A stretch of 64,000 nt of DNA, taken from positions 1 through 64,000 of the forward strand of contig JAOAHS010000028.1 in NCBI GenBank assembly GCA_026415135.1. Direction: 5' to 3'. Position 1 is the stretch's first letter, and every line of letters starts with the position of its first letter. The stretch is from Calditerrivibrio sp. GTDB lineage: Bacteria > Chrysiogenota > Deferribacteres > Deferribacterales > Calditerrivibrionaceae. The notes under the pieces are model-generated. The model was not told the DNA's origin. It searched no databases and worked only from the letters and a program-made list of their open reading frames with translations. This document shows, piece after piece, positions 55,718 through 64,000 of the stretch. The position numbers were made by a program, and so were the translations under genes.

Positions 55718-56689
55718 TTACTCCGTAAGGTTTATTTTTGATGCAAAACTGTGGTTATCTTTATACCACTGGATTGTTCTTTTTATACCCTCTTCCAGAT
55801 TAACTTTAGGCCTCCAATCAAGTAAATGTTGAGCTTTTTCTATATTTGCCCATGTAGCTAACATATCAGCTTTATGAAAAGGCCTAAAGTCATAAACAGC
55901 CTTCTTGCCTAAACATTGCTCGATATAGCTTATTGCATCAGATAACCTGCTGGGGTTGTTATTCCCTAAGTTTATTATCTCATAACCTACCTTTTTCAGA
56001 GCTCTAACAGTCCCCTCTGCAATATCATCCACATAGGTAAAATCTCTACTCTGGGATCCATCACCGTATACCACGATAGGCTCACCACTGTCTATCTGCT
56101 TTATAAATCTAAATATGCTCATATCAGGTCTACCAGCAGGTCCATATACGGTAAAATACCTCACAACAGTAACATCGATACCAAATAGATAATGATACGT
56201 ATAACAACTAACCTCTGCACCTTTTTTCGATGCAGCATAAGGGGAAATGGGTGTATTCACTGGCTTATCTTCAGAAAAAGGCATCTGCTGACCAGCATAC
56301 AGACTTGATGTTGAAGCCAATACAAATTTGCTTACGTTATGCTTTTTACAAAGCTCTAATAAGTTTATGGTACCATTGGTATTCGTCTCAAAATACACAA
56401 AAGGGTTTTCTATGCTGTAACGTACCCCAGCCCGTGCTGCAAGATTGATAACGGCATCAAATCTATACACATCAAACAACACATCCAACGCCCCATAATT
56501 AGCAATATCCACTTTATGGAATGTAAATGCTTTGTTCTCGTTTAGCAGATCAAGCCTGTAATGTTTGAGCCTTATATCATAGTAATCGTTTAGATTGTCC
56601 ACACCTATAACTTTATAACCAAGACCCAACAGCTTCTTAGCTGTCCAAGCACCTATAAACCCTGCTGCCCCTGTTAAAAGTATATTCAT
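55718..56689 (-). CDS. NAD-dependent epimerase, UDP-glucuronate 4-epimerase-like
   Basis: A 323-aa extended SDR enzyme. Dinucleotide site TGAAGFIGAWTAKKLLGLGYKVIGVDNLNDYYDIRLKHYRL (NDYYD is typical of the UDP-glucuronate 4-epimerase/CapI subgroup), catalytic YAASK in PISPYAASKKGAE, and VRYFTVYGPAGRPDMSIFRF. The likely reaction is UDP-GlcA to UDP-GalA, using the Ugd product, though UDP-Gal/GalNAc epimerase activity is possible. It is located between glmU (3 bp) and cysS (3 bp) in a nucleotide-sugar cluster. Confidence 0.87.
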   Translation of the reverse strand: MNILLTGAAGFIGAWTAKKLLGLGYKVIGVDNLNDYYDIRLKHYRLDLLNENKAFTFHKVDIANYGALDVLFDVYRFDAVINLAARAGVRYSIENPFVYFETNTNGTINLLELCKKHNVSKFVLASTSSLYAGQQMPFSEDKPVNTPISPYAASKKGAEVSCYTYHYLFGIDVTVVRYFTVYGPAGRPDMSIFRFIKQIDSGEPIVVYGDGSQSRDFTYVDDIAEGTVRALKKVGYEIINLGNNNPSRLSDAISYIEQCLGKKAVYDFRPFHKADMLATWANIEKAQHLLDWRPKVNLEEGIKRTIQWYKDNHSFASKINLTE

Positions 56690-56692
56690 AAT

Positions 56693-58126
56693 TTACCTCA
56701 CCCTTTTAGCTCTAAACCTCGTTCCAGTAGGTGTATCCAGGAGTTCCACCCCCTTTTCCTTAAGTGAATGTCGGATGGAATCTGCCTTTTCAAAGTCTTT
56801 ATTTTTCCTTGCCATATTCCTTTCTTCTATCATGGCCAACAGTTGCTCTTCTGGTATAGAAAGGTTCACCCTAAACCAGTCGGAGGGCTTTTTAGTAATT
56901 ATACCCAATATACTATTTATCATACCAACTAAGTCGGCCACCTGGCCTTTTAGATAATCCAGATCAGCCCTGTTTAATTTACCAGCAAGGATCAAATTAA
57001 GCCCTTTAACAAACTCAAAAACATTTGAAATCGCTGCAGCAGTATTAAAATCGTCATCCATCGATGCTTCAAAATCCTGTTTAAAACCTGCTATAAGCCT
57101 ATCTATTTCCCCTTTTTGTGGTGGTCTCCTATCGTTATAGTTGCTATTTTCAAGCTCATCAAGGGCGGTGTAGATTCTATCGATGGCATTCTCAGCCTCC
57201 AAAAGGTTTTCAAAAGAGAAATCCAGCGGGGATCTGTAGTGGGTAGTCAATAAAAAAAACCTTAACACCTCTGGATCTATCTCTTTTAAGACATCCCTTA
57301 TCGTAAAAAAGTTCCCCAGTGACTTGGACATCTTTTCTTTATTTATATTCACAAAACCGTTGTGTACCCAATATCGGGCAAACTCCTTACCTTCCGCAGC
57401 TTCTGACTGGGCTATCTCATTTTCATGATGGGGAAACACAAGATCTTTACCCCCTCCATGTATATCAAAAGGTATCCCCAATATCTTCGAACTCATTGCA
57501 CTGCACTCGATATGCCATCCCGGTCTACCTTTCCCCCAAGGGGAATCCCACGCTGGTTCATGCTCTTTGCTTCTTTTCCAAAGGGCAAAATCCAAAGGAT
57601 CCTCTTTTACCTCATTGACCTCAACCCTTGCTCCTGCAAGAAGATCATCAAGGTCCCTTTTGGACAGCTTCCCATAATCCTTGAAACTTCTTACCTTGAA
57701 ATATACATCACCATCCAGTACATAGGCATAACCTTTTTCCAAAAGCTTTTCACAAAGCTCTATCATATCCTGAATATATTCAGTGGCTTTAGGTGTAAAA
57801 TCTGGACGCAAAATATTTAATCTATCCATATCCTCATCGTGGGCTTTAATAAAAAACTCAGTGATTTCGGAATAGGTTTTCCCCTCATCATTAGCTCTTT
57901 TTATGATCTTATCATCAACATCGGTAAAGTTCTTTACAAAAGTCACATCATAACCTTTATAGATAAGATACCTTCTAATGGTATCAAAAACGATAGCACT
58001 TCTGGCATGACCTATATGACAATAGTCATAGACAGTTACGCCACAAACATACATCTTTACTATATTGTCGTTTAATGGCTGAAAAACCTCTTTTTCCCCT
58101 GTCAGGGTATTGAATATCCTAAGCAT
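56693..58126 (-). CDS. cysS: Cysteinyl-tRNA synthetase
   Basis: A 477-aa class I aminoacyl-tRNA synthetase. Zinc ligands include Cys28 in MYVCGVTVYDY, the HIGH motif is CHIGHARSAIVFD, GWHIECSAMSSKILG holds further zinc ligands, and KMSKSLGNFFT is the KMSKS loop. The C-terminal helical DALR-like bundle is normal. It lies 17 bp after the GspE/PilB gene. Confidence 0.98.
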   Translation of the reverse strand: MLRIFNTLTGEKEVFQPLNDNIVKMYVCGVTVYDYCHIGHARSAIVFDTIRRYLIYKGYDVTFVKNFTDVDDKIIKRANDEGKTYSEITEFFIKAHDEDMDRLNILRPDFTPKATEYIQDMIELCEKLLEKGYAYVLDGDVYFKVRSFKDYGKLSKRDLDDLLAGARVEVNEVKEDPLDFALWKRSKEHEPAWDSPWGKGRPGWHIECSAMSSKILGIPFDIHGGGKDLVFPHHENEIAQSEAAEGKEFARYWVHNGFVNINKEKMSKSLGNFFTIRDVLKEIDPEVLRFFLLTTHYRSPLDFSFENLLEAENAIDRIYTALDELENSNYNDRRPPQKGEIDRLIAGFKQDFEASMDDDFNTAAAISNVFEFVKGLNLILAGKLNRADLDYLKGQVADLVGMINSILGIITKKPSDWFRVNLSIPEEQLLAMIEERNMARKNKDFEKADSIRHSLKEKGVELLDTPTGTRFRAKRVR

Positions 58127-58143
58127 ATCTACTCCTGTAGTTT

Positions 58144-59829
58144 CTAATCTTCTCCAGCGATTACCGTTACCCTTAGAAGCTCCTCAATTGTGGTAACACC
58201 TTTTTTGACCAGCTCCATACCACCTTCAAACATAGGCCTAAACCCACTTCTGATAGCATAACTTCTCAATTCATCCACACTTTTCCCTTTTGTTATCATC
58301 TGTTTCATAGTTCCATCTATCTTAAGAACCTCATATATACCTATCCTACCTGAATACCCTGTGTACTTACATTCGGGGCAACCTTTCCCCCTATAAAATG
58401 TTACGCTATTTTCCTTCAGAGATAACCTCTCAAGCATCTCCGGCTCTGGGGAGTAGGACTCTTTACAAACAGGGCATATCTTTCTTACAAGGCGTTGCCC
58501 AACTACACCTAAGAGGGATGTCCCCACCAAAAAGTTCTCAATCCCCATATCCACAAGTCTAACCACAGAACTAACCGCATCGTTTGTGTGTATAGTTGAA
58601 AGCACAAGATGCCCGGTAAGGGAAGCTTGAATAGCTATCTCTGCTGTCTCCTTATCCCTGATCTCACCCACCATAATGATGTCAGGATCCTGTCTTAGTA
58701 TGGACCTAAGCGCTGAAGCAAAGGTTACCCCAGCAGTTTCATCTGTCTGAACCTGATTGATCAGTTTAAAGTTGTATTCTATAGGATCCTCGACAGTAAC
58801 GATATTCTTTTCAGGAGTATTCAGTTTATTTAATGTGGCATAAAGGGTAGTTGTCTTACCACTTCCTGTTGGACCTGATATCAGAATTATACCATAGGGT
58901 TTTGATACAATACTTTCATATACACTCAAGCTGTAGGGGTCCATCCCTATGTTGGATAGCTCAAGGAGGGTTTTACTACGATCTAATATCCTCAGAACAA
59001 CCTTTTCCCCAAAGTTTGTAGGTAACGTGGAAACCCTAAAATCCACATCTCTGCCCCCACTAAACATCTTAAACCTACCATCCTGAGGGACTCTTTTTTC
59101 AGCAATATTCATACCAGCCATAATCTTGATCCTTGAGACGATGGCGGGATGTATCGTTCTATTTAGCCCCAGTACCTCTACCAATATACCATCTATTCTG
59201 TACCTGACCCTTAGTTTGTCTTCATCTGGCTCTATATGTATGTCGCTTGCATGATCCATCACAGCCTTGTTTATTATACCATCCACAAGGTTTATTACTG
59301 GAGTGTCTTCAGCCAAGTTTTCAAGGGCATCTTCTTTCCCGATAACAGAAAGTTTTTTGGAAACATCTTCCGCTGTTTTATAAAGTCTATCTTCAGTTCC
59401 ATATATCTTTTCCATTAGAAATAGCAGATCATCCTTTGTTACCACAAATGGGTAGATCTCTTTTCTGATCATCCTTTCCAACTCATCGTATATACCTACA
59501 TTTGTAGGGTCATTGGTGGCAATGAAAAGTTTTGTACTATCGGATTTTATAGGAACTATACCTAATCTCCTTGCAACACTTTCGGGTATAGTCTTTTTCA
59601 ATTCTGGAGAAACCTCCACATCCGAAGCCTTAATAATCTTTGTTCCGATCTGCTCTGCTATTATCTGGAGTATCTGTCTTTCTGTAACATAACCAAGATC
59701 CTGTAATACCTCCCCTAATTTTTTCCCACTCGTCTTCTGTTCACTGAGGGCGACTTTTAGCTGGGCTTCTGTAATAAGGTTTTTTTCCCTTAAAAGCTCA
59801 CCTATTTTAATCTTTTTTCTAACATCCAT
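58144..59829 (-). CDS. GspE/PilB-type secretion or pilus assembly ATPase
   Basis: A 561-aa AAA+-like hexameric ATPase. The N-terminal MshEN domain (residues 1-150) reads LLREKNLITEAQLKVALSEQ and LGYVTERQILQIIAEQIGTK, a c-di-GMP-binding module in some relatives. It continues with DIHIEPDEDKLRVRYRIDGIL, Walker A ISGPTGSGKTTTLYATL, the Asp box QTDETAGVTFASALRSILRQDPDIIMVGEIRDKETAEIA, the His box and a tetracysteine KICPVCKESYSP...KGCPECKYTGY. PilB and GspE are both possible; no pil or gsp gene is nearby in this window. Confidence 0.93.
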   Translation of the reverse strand: MDVRKKIKIGELLREKNLITEAQLKVALSEQKTSGKKLGEVLQDLGYVTERQILQIIAEQIGTKIIKASDVEVSPELKKTIPESVARRLGIVPIKSDSTKLFIATNDPTNVGIYDELERMIRKEIYPFVVTKDDLLFLMEKIYGTEDRLYKTAEDVSKKLSVIGKEDALENLAEDTPVINLVDGIINKAVMDHASDIHIEPDEDKLRVRYRIDGILVEVLGLNRTIHPAIVSRIKIMAGMNIAEKRVPQDGRFKMFSGGRDVDFRVSTLPTNFGEKVVLRILDRSKTLLELSNIGMDPYSLSVYESIVSKPYGIILISGPTGSGKTTTLYATLNKLNTPEKNIVTVEDPIEYNFKLINQVQTDETAGVTFASALRSILRQDPDIIMVGEIRDKETAEIAIQASLTGHLVLSTIHTNDAVSSVVRLVDMGIENFLVGTSLLGVVGQRLVRKICPVCKESYSPEPEMLERLSLKENSVTFYRGKGCPECKYTGYSGRIGIYEVLKIDGTMKQMITKGKSVDELRSYAIRSGFRPMFEGGMELVKKGVTTIEELLRVTVIAGED

Positions 59830-59848
59830 TTTTCCCCCTTAAGGAGAC

Positions 59849-60634
59849 CTAAAAAGATCTTTTATCCCTTGTTATAACAGCATAGGCAGAATGGTTGTGG
59901 ATACTTTCGTGGTTTTCACTGGAGACTTCAAACCACGTCACCCTGCTGTCAGCCAAAAGCTTATCAGCAACATTCCTCACAATATCCTCAACAAATACCG
60001 GATTTTCATACGATGATTCGGTGATAAACTTTTCATCCTCACGTTTTAGCAACGAAAAGATAGGTGCACTCGCAGATTGTTCTGCTATTTCTATAAGGTC
60101 TTCAATCCATATCATACCTTTGTATCTCACTTTTATACCAATATAGCTTCTCTGATTATGGGCACCATAGGTGCTGATCTCTTTCGAGCAGGGACAAACC
60201 GACAATACTGGCACTTTAACGCAGACGATAAAATCTTTTTTATCCCCTATAGCAGAACCAATAAAAGTGCACTCATAATCCATAAGTGATGGAAGGTTTG
60301 ATATTGGTGCTTGCTTTTCTATGAAATAGGGGAAGGTTATCTCGATATGGGATTCTTCAGAGTTTAACACACTTTTTAGATCATCCAAAATACCCCTGAA
60401 CGACTCGATCCCTATATTTGTCCTGTGATTGTTGAGCACTTCAACAAACCTTGACATGTGTGTACCCTTAAAATTGTGCGGAAGCTTAACAAACATGTTT
60501 ATTCTTGCAACTGTATGTTGTTTTCCATTCTTTTTATCCTTAACCACTATAGGGTACTGGATATCTTTGATACCCACCTTATCGATATCTATATTCCTAA
60601 AATCTGTCTGATTTTGAATATCAGCCAGCGACAC
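59849..60634 (-). CDS. folE2: GTP cyclohydrolase FolE2 (type IB)
   Basis: Makes dihydroneopterin triphosphate for folate, in place of FolE, and does not require zinc strictly. The 261-aa protein has NFKGTHMSRFVEVL, SVCPCSKEISTYGAHNQRSYIGIKVRYKG and a C-terminal ENHESIHNHSAYAVI motif. The start is the GTG at 60634: the ribosome site CAGGAG lies 6 nt upstream and MSLADIQNQTDFRNIDIDKVGI is the family N-terminus. A longer reading to 60721 would lie inside the upstream gene. Its first base is the last base of the upstream stop codon. Confidence 0.93.
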   Translation of the reverse strand: MSLADIQNQTDFRNIDIDKVGIKDIQYPIVVKDKKNGKQHTVARINMFVKLPHNFKGTHMSRFVEVLNNHRTNIGIESFRGILDDLKSVLNSEESHIEITFPYFIEKQAPISNLPSLMDYECTFIGSAIGDKKDFIVCVKVPVLSVCPCSKEISTYGAHNQRSYIGIKVRYKGMIWIEDLIEIAEQSASAPIFSLLKREDEKFITESSYENPVFVEDIVRNVADKLLADSRVTWFEVSSENHESIHNHSAYAVITRDKRSF

Positions 60635-61353
60635 TACCTTCTCCTGATCTTCTGATTCATAAGGTGTATATGATAATGTTTGGCCCCCTGCGGCACCTTT
60701 TCCACATTCAATTGAAGCCACAGATTACCGTAGTTTTGGATTTTTATCTTTTTATTGTTTTTTACAGCCTCCAAAGCTGCCTCCAGCCTCTCATCCAGAG
60801 GCACCTTTTTGTTACCTTTTGCTAAGATCTCTATAGCCTTATCCGTCTCATTAATAGACTGAAGATAATATGCATAAAGGGTATATAAAAACCCCTCCTT
60901 AGGAGAACTCTTTATCGCTTTTTCGAGGGTCTGTTTCATTTTATCATACTGTTTCTCTTTATAGTATAAAGTAGCAAGCATCGCCATACCAAGCCAATTT
61001 TTATGGAATCCATTTATTAGGTATTTAAAAGCCTCGTCAAATCTTTTTTTTGTATAAAATATAATCCCTATCTGGGAATTTATCTGCTCTTTGACAAAGA
61101 ATTGCCATTTTGAGTATTTATAACCCTCATTTAGTCTCTCTATGGCTTTATCCGCTTTATCGTTACGAATATCCTTTTCCACCAATTTGAAAATGTCTGT
61201 TAACTTCCTTAAAAAATGTCTACCCAACAAGAAGTTTATAAGTATTACAACTATCATACCTATGATGAGTGCAATTGCAAAGCTTTTGGTAAGGTAAAAT
61301 ACTAAAAGTCCGAATAAAGACCCAGAAAAGGCTGAAATCACTATAGTTAGCAT
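60634..61353 (-). CDS. Membrane-anchored TPR-like protein
   Basis: A 239-aa protein whose first about 47 residues contain two membrane helices (ISAFSGSLFGLLVFYLT and FAIALIIGMIVVILINFLLG). The rest is helical repeats of TPR type (GIIFYTKKRFDEAFKYLINGFHKN, LATLYYKEKQYDKMKQTLEKAIKSSP, YAYYLQSINETDKAIEILAKGNK). A C-terminal stretch ends IHLMNQKIRRR. The ATG at 61353 has GAGGTGGTT before it. No specific partner can be named; being first in the unit that includes gspE/pilB and folE2, it is likely cotranscribed with them. Confidence 0.8.
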   Translation of the reverse strand: MLTIVISAFSGSLFGLLVFYLTKSFAIALIIGMIVVILINFLLGRHFLRKLTDIFKLVEKDIRNDKADKAIERLNEGYKYSKWQFFVKEQINSQIGIIFYTKKRFDEAFKYLINGFHKNWLGMAMLATLYYKEKQYDKMKQTLEKAIKSSPKEGFLYTLYAYYLQSINETDKAIEILAKGNKKVPLDERLEAALEAVKNNKKIKIQNYGNLWLQLNVEKVPQGAKHYHIHLMNQKIRRR

Positions 61354-61381
61354 AACCACCTCTATATCTCGTTAATCGTTA

Positions 61382-61410
61382 AACTATAATAGGTAATCCA
61401 TTATTTTTCA
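61382..61410 (-). promoter_or_regulatory. Sigma-70-like promoter for the TPR-folE2-pilB-cysS-glm run
   Basis: On the minus strand TTGAAA (61410-61405), a 17-bp spacer and TATAGT (61387-61382), 29 bp before the first gene. Confidence 0.65.
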
Positions 61411-61429
61411 AGGGGAATATTATTTAGAC

Positions 61430-61457
61430 CTTGACATTTATAAAATTAGTTTTATTG
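61430..61457 (+). promoter_or_regulatory. Possible promoter of tatA
   Basis: A perfect TTGACA (61430-61435) lies 55 bp before tatA. The best -10 at a normal distance is TATTGT (61452-61457, spacer 16); a TATAGC further on is too far. The -35 is good and the -10 is weak. Confidence 0.45.
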
Positions 61458-61484
61458 TTATAGCATAAAAACAAGGAGGCCACA

Positions 61485-61688
61485 ATGTTTGGATTGGGTA
61501 CTCAAGAAATTATATTGATATTGTTGGTTGTTTTAGTTGTTTTTGGTGCTGGTAAGCTTCCTCAAATAGGAGAAAGTATGGGCAAAGCCATCAGAAACTT
61601 TAAAAGTGCAGCAAAAGAAGACGACACCATAGATATCACTCCAAAGAAAAACGGTGAGCAAAAAGATACCCAAACAAGAAATAGCTAA
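61485..61688 (+). CDS. tatA: Twin-arginine translocase subunit TatA
   Basis: A 67-aa protein with the TatA/TatE plan: one N-terminal helix ([40 protein letters not shown]) with the FG-x-x-K-L-P hinge, then an amphipathic helix and a short acidic-basic tail. It forms the Tat pore with TatC, which is not in the window. The AAGGAGG site is strong. The next gene starts inside its 3' end (35-bp overlap). Confidence 0.95.
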   Translation: MFGLGTQEIILILLVVLVVFGAGKLPQIGESMGKAIRNFKSAAKEDDTIDITPKKNGEQKDTQTRNS

Positions 61689-62373
61689 TTTCATAAAAAG
61701 TATCAATCCGGCAGTAAAGTTTATTCTCCTAATAGGAATATTTTTAGAGATAACAAAGATACATTCTTGGGCTATTCTTTTGTTATACACCTGTATAGCG
61801 TTATTGATAATAATCTCTTTTGATAGTATGGTTAATGTTTATAAGCAATTTAAGGCACTTTCATATCTATTGTTTTTGATATCCTTTTATTCTTTATATA
61901 TAGTTTTTACCTCTGACATCGGCATTAGAGAAGGGGTATTTTTTTTCTATAATAAATTTCTAATTTTAACCAGCATCTTTTTGTACTCCTATCTCTTTGT
62001 TAGATCATGTAGCAAAAATGATCTCGTTAGGGTGGCATTTCATATTCTATACCCACTAACCCTTCTTGTGGATAAAAAGGAGTTACAACGGATCATGATC
62101 AATACCGTCTACCTTTCTGAAAAAAATCTGGTAACAATTCAAAAAAAGCTAAAAACCTTTGAATGGAAAAAGGTAGATATCAATCTACCCAAAAAATTAG
62201 TAACTACAATCAGCGACATCTTTTATGAGACCCTCACCTCCACCTATCATATTAAAAGAATTACACCCTACAGGGCTTTGATGCTCACCACCCTGAGGTA
62301 CCCCTCCAAAAAGGATATCTTAGTCCTAATTATCTTTATAATGGTGCTATTTGGAACAGATGTTATACAATAA
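61654..62373 (+). CDS. EcfT/CbiQ-like transmembrane protein
   Basis: A 239-aa membrane protein resembling the energy-coupling-factor T subunit. The opening [26 protein letters not shown] matches the DPRxK-type start, and about five hydrophobic helices follow. The typical coupling motifs ARS/ARG are not seen, and the C-terminus has [20 protein letters not shown] before a last helix. The start is a GTG without a clear ribosome site, inside tatA, so it probably depends on coupling. No EcfA ATPase or S component is nearby. In Firmicutes, ecfT directly precedes truA, as here. Confidence 0.6.
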   Translation: MSKKIPKQEIANFIKSINPAVKFILLIGIFLEITKIHSWAILLLYTCIALLIIISFDSMVNVYKQFKALSYLLFLISFYSLYIVFTSDIGIREGVFFFYNKFLILTSIFLYSYLFVRSCSKNDLVRVAFHILYPLTLLVDKKELQRIMINTVYLSEKNLVTIQKKLKTFEWKKVDINLPKKLVTTISDIFYETLTSTYHIKRITPYRALMLTTLRYPSKKDILVLIIFIMVLFGTDVIQ

Positions 62374-63130
62374 AAAATGCACCGTCGAATACGATGGCAC
62401 AGATTTTCACGGTTGGCAGTACCAAAAAGATCTGGTTACCATCCAGTCAGAAATAGAATCTGCACTTTTTAGAATTTATAAAAAGCGCATAAACATCATA
62501 GGCTCTGGCAGAACCGATGCGGGTGTTCATGCCATTGCCCAAGTATTTAATTTTAGATCTGATAAATACATCAACTGTGAATCCCTTAAATTGGGCTTAA
62601 ATAGCCTCCTACCAAGAAGTATCATCATCAAAAAGGTAGAAGATGTTGCACTGGACTTTCATGCACAGAAATCTGCAATCAGCAAAACATATCTTTACAA
62701 GATCCTAAACTCCGATACCCCTTCGGCTTTTCTAAGACACCGGGTATGGTGGATAAGAAACAGAATAGATCTGGAGTATTTCTATAATATTATCTCAATA
62801 TTTGTAGGTACCCATGATTTCAGTGCCATGTGCACTATGAAAAGCATCAAAGAAAACCCCGTCAGGACCATAAACTTTATCAAACTCTATGCCGAAAACG
62901 ATATTGTAAACATAGAGATAAATGCCAACGGCTTTCTACACAACATGGTTAGAAATATCATCGGTACCACTTTTTATATCTACAGAAAGCAACTCACCCC
63001 TGAAACAGTAATGGATATACTGGCAAGCAAAGACAGGAAAAAGGCAGGTCCCACTGCTCCACCCCAGGGTCTGTATCTCAAAGAGGTATTTTACCCAGAT
63101 CCAGGTTCGCCCTTAGATCCTTCTCCTTAA
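62360..63130 (+). CDS. truA: tRNA pseudouridine(38-40) synthase TruA
   Basis: A 256-aa enzyme that makes pseudouridine in the anticodon arm. It has CTVEYDGTDFHGWQYQKDLVTIQSEIE at the start, the catalytic aspartate in IIGSGRTDAGVHAIAQVFNF, then FHAQKSAISKTYLYKI and ANGFLHNMVRNIIGT. The ATG at 62360 is chosen over a TTG at 62351. It overlaps the EcfT-like gene by 14 bp. Its 3' end runs 18 bp into the convergent ABC-2 permease gene, so both C-termini are read from the same DNA. Confidence 0.95.
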   Translation: MLYNKKCTVEYDGTDFHGWQYQKDLVTIQSEIESALFRIYKKRINIIGSGRTDAGVHAIAQVFNFRSDKYINCESLKLGLNSLLPRSIIIKKVEDVALDFHAQKSAISKTYLYKILNSDTPSAFLRHRVWWIRNRIDLEYFYNIISIFVGTHDFSAMCTMKSIKENPVRTINFIKLYAENDIVNIEINANGFLHNMVRNIIGTTFYIYRKQLTPETVMDILASKDRKKAGPTAPPQGLYLKEVFYPDPGSPLDPSP

Positions 63131-64000
63131 GAAATAACTCCCCACAAAAAAAACAGGCAAACCCAACAAAAGTATCATTATCATATACTTATATACATAT
63201 TTAAACCCAAGTCCCTTTAAAATAACCGCAAACGATCCCTCGAGGTAGTATTTCAGTGGTGAAAGATAAGTCAGCTTTTGGAAAAGATAGGGCATACTCT
63301 CATAGGGTGTCCAAGAACCTGAAAGATAAAGTATAGGTAAAAGAATAATTATTGTTATCTGGGAAACCTGCAACATATTATTTGACAAAGAAGCTATAAA
63401 CATGGATAACCCAGATGACGTAAAAACATATAAAACTGTCAAAAGTATAAAATTTAAATAGTTCCCAGTAAAAGGTATCTTTAGCAAGCCATTTAAAACA
63501 AAAATAGTAGATAAGATGACCCCTGATATAATCACTATATTCATCGCCACTATCTTTGCCATCATAAATTCAGATACCCTAATTGGGGATACCATGATCA
63601 TCTCCAAATTCCCATTTGATTTTTCCCTTATGATTGCAGAAGCAGGTAGAATAAGGATCAAAAGGGTAATCACAGAAAAAAGCTCAGTAATGCTCATAAA
63701 GATATTGGAATCAGAATTAGGATTATAAAGAACCCTCTGTCTTAACTCTATAATCGGTTGAGAGTAAAATTTGGATTCCAACACACTGTCTAAAGCAAAC
63801 TTGGAAATGATCTCTGAGGCATATCCCGCAAACAGATACCCCACTGAGGTCTCACTACCATTTACTATAAGACCTATGTCATTCTTTTCACCTTTTCTGA
63901 TGCGCTTACCAAAGTCCTTTGGTATAACAATCACAACCACCGCCTTATCCTCCATGAGAACACTTTCGATACCCCTTTCGTTTAAAAGATACCCTTCAAA
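63113..64000 (-). CDS. ABC-2 type permease (YhhJ-like), 5'-truncated by the window
   Basis: The reading frame is open from the window edge to the stop at 63113, about 295 aa. The visible part starts with a periplasmic domain (VVVIVIPKDFGKRIRKG, DIGLIVNGSET, YASEIISKF), and then five helices. Typical ABC-2 features include SIIREKSNGNLEMIMVSPIRVSEFMMAKI-like residues near the middle and GSWTPYESMPYLFQKLTYLSPLKYYLEG near the end. The complete protein would have an N-terminal helix and about 370 aa. The likely transporter partner is an ATPase upstream, outside the window. It overlaps truA tail to tail. Confidence 0.88.
   Translation of the reverse strand, partial: FEGYLLNERGIESVLMEDKAVVVIVIPKDFGKRIRKGEKNDIGLIVNGSETSVGYLFAGYASEIISKFALDSVLESKFYSQPIIELRQRVLYNPNSDSNIFMSITELFSVITLLILILPASAIIREKSNGNLEMIMVSPIRVSEFMMAKIVAMNIVIISGVILSTIFVLNGLLKIPFTGNYLNFILLTVLYVFTSSGLSMFIASLSNNMLQVSQITIIILLPILYLSGSWTPYESMPYLFQKLTYLSPLKYYLEGSFAVILKGLGFKYVYKYMIMILLLGLPVFFVGSYFLRRRI

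Noticed and set aside
60635-60721. N-terminal extension of FolE2
   Set aside because: It reads through the end of the TPR gene in another frame. The GTG at 60634 has a strong ribosome site and gives the family N-terminus.
61354-61484. tRNA or small RNA gene in the divergent gap before tatA
   Set aside because: Only promoter elements for both directions are seen; no cloverleaf or other clear fold.

Overview
The window is an AT-rich bacterial chromosome segment, densely coded and strongly strand-biased: about 52 of 58 protein genes lie on the minus strand, and the plus strand holds only four short islands (11939-12421, 17846-18682, 38552-40999, 61485-63130). The gene set is Gram-negative (LolC/LolD, LepB, RseP, Tat) and includes DapL, FolE2, STT3-type oligosaccharyltransferases, two TRAP transporters and a CZB-type chemoreceptor. 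This combination suggests a thermophilic or anaerobic member of the Deferribacterota (Deferribacter/Calditerrivibrio-like). That assignment is inference from gene content, not from a marker-gene tree. No rRNA, tRNA, CRISPR array, insertion sequence or prophage was seen.

Layout. Positions 1-411 hold a decayed AAA-ATPase-like/DUF1703 pseudogene. Positions 530-3622 are a two-gene TAXI-type TRAP transporter. Positions 3717-11880 are an eight-gene unit: fumarase, PxpB, PxpC, PxpA (5-oxoprolinase), a DctPQM TRAP transporter and a response-regulator/PP2C phosphatase. Positions 11939-13864 hold a cyclic-nucleotide-binding protein facing a ThiF-ThiS-thioredoxin cluster. Positions 13894-17760 form a well-delimited unit dapL-fmt-DUF116-htpX with a visible promoter and terminator. 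Positions 18702-38382 are twenty genes on one strand with no gap above 13 bp. This run goes from guaB-guaA through lolC-lolD, a TRIC channel, mtnP and murB, into a glycan-transfer block (PglC-like sugar transferase, two STT3 paralogues, PglF-like dehydratase). It ends in a block with a NitT/TauT-type ABC importer, a rhodanese, a C_GCAxxG_C_C protein, a radical SAM enzyme, two rSAM-associated transferases and a VTT membrane protein. Positions 38552-40999 encode the chemoreceptor. Positions 41044-52087 are an envelope/translation housekeeping run (ugd, lepA, lepB, pyrH, frr, uppS, cdsA, dxr, rseP) into which the nickel chaperones hypA-hypB are placed before rnhB-yraN. Positions 52187-61353 carry sdhE-like, glmS, glmU, a sugar epimerase, cysS, a GspE/PilB ATPase, folE2 and a TPR protein. 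Positions 61485-64000 carry tatA, an EcfT-like gene, truA and a cut-off ABC-2 permease.

How the parts fit. GlmS and GlmU make UDP-GlcNAc. A membrane 4,6-dehydratase, a PglC-type phosphoglycosyl transferase and two STT3 proteins could use it to build and transfer a lipid-linked glycan to protein Asn residues, while Ugd and the epimerase could supply uronic acids. The Pxp/TRAP/fumarase unit looks like an acid uptake and catabolism module. The strongest candidates for something under-described are the STT3 pair with its membrane dehydratase and transferase, the adjacent ABC/rhodanese/radical-SAM/transferase block, and the chemoreceptor with seven cysteines between HAMP and the signalling domain.
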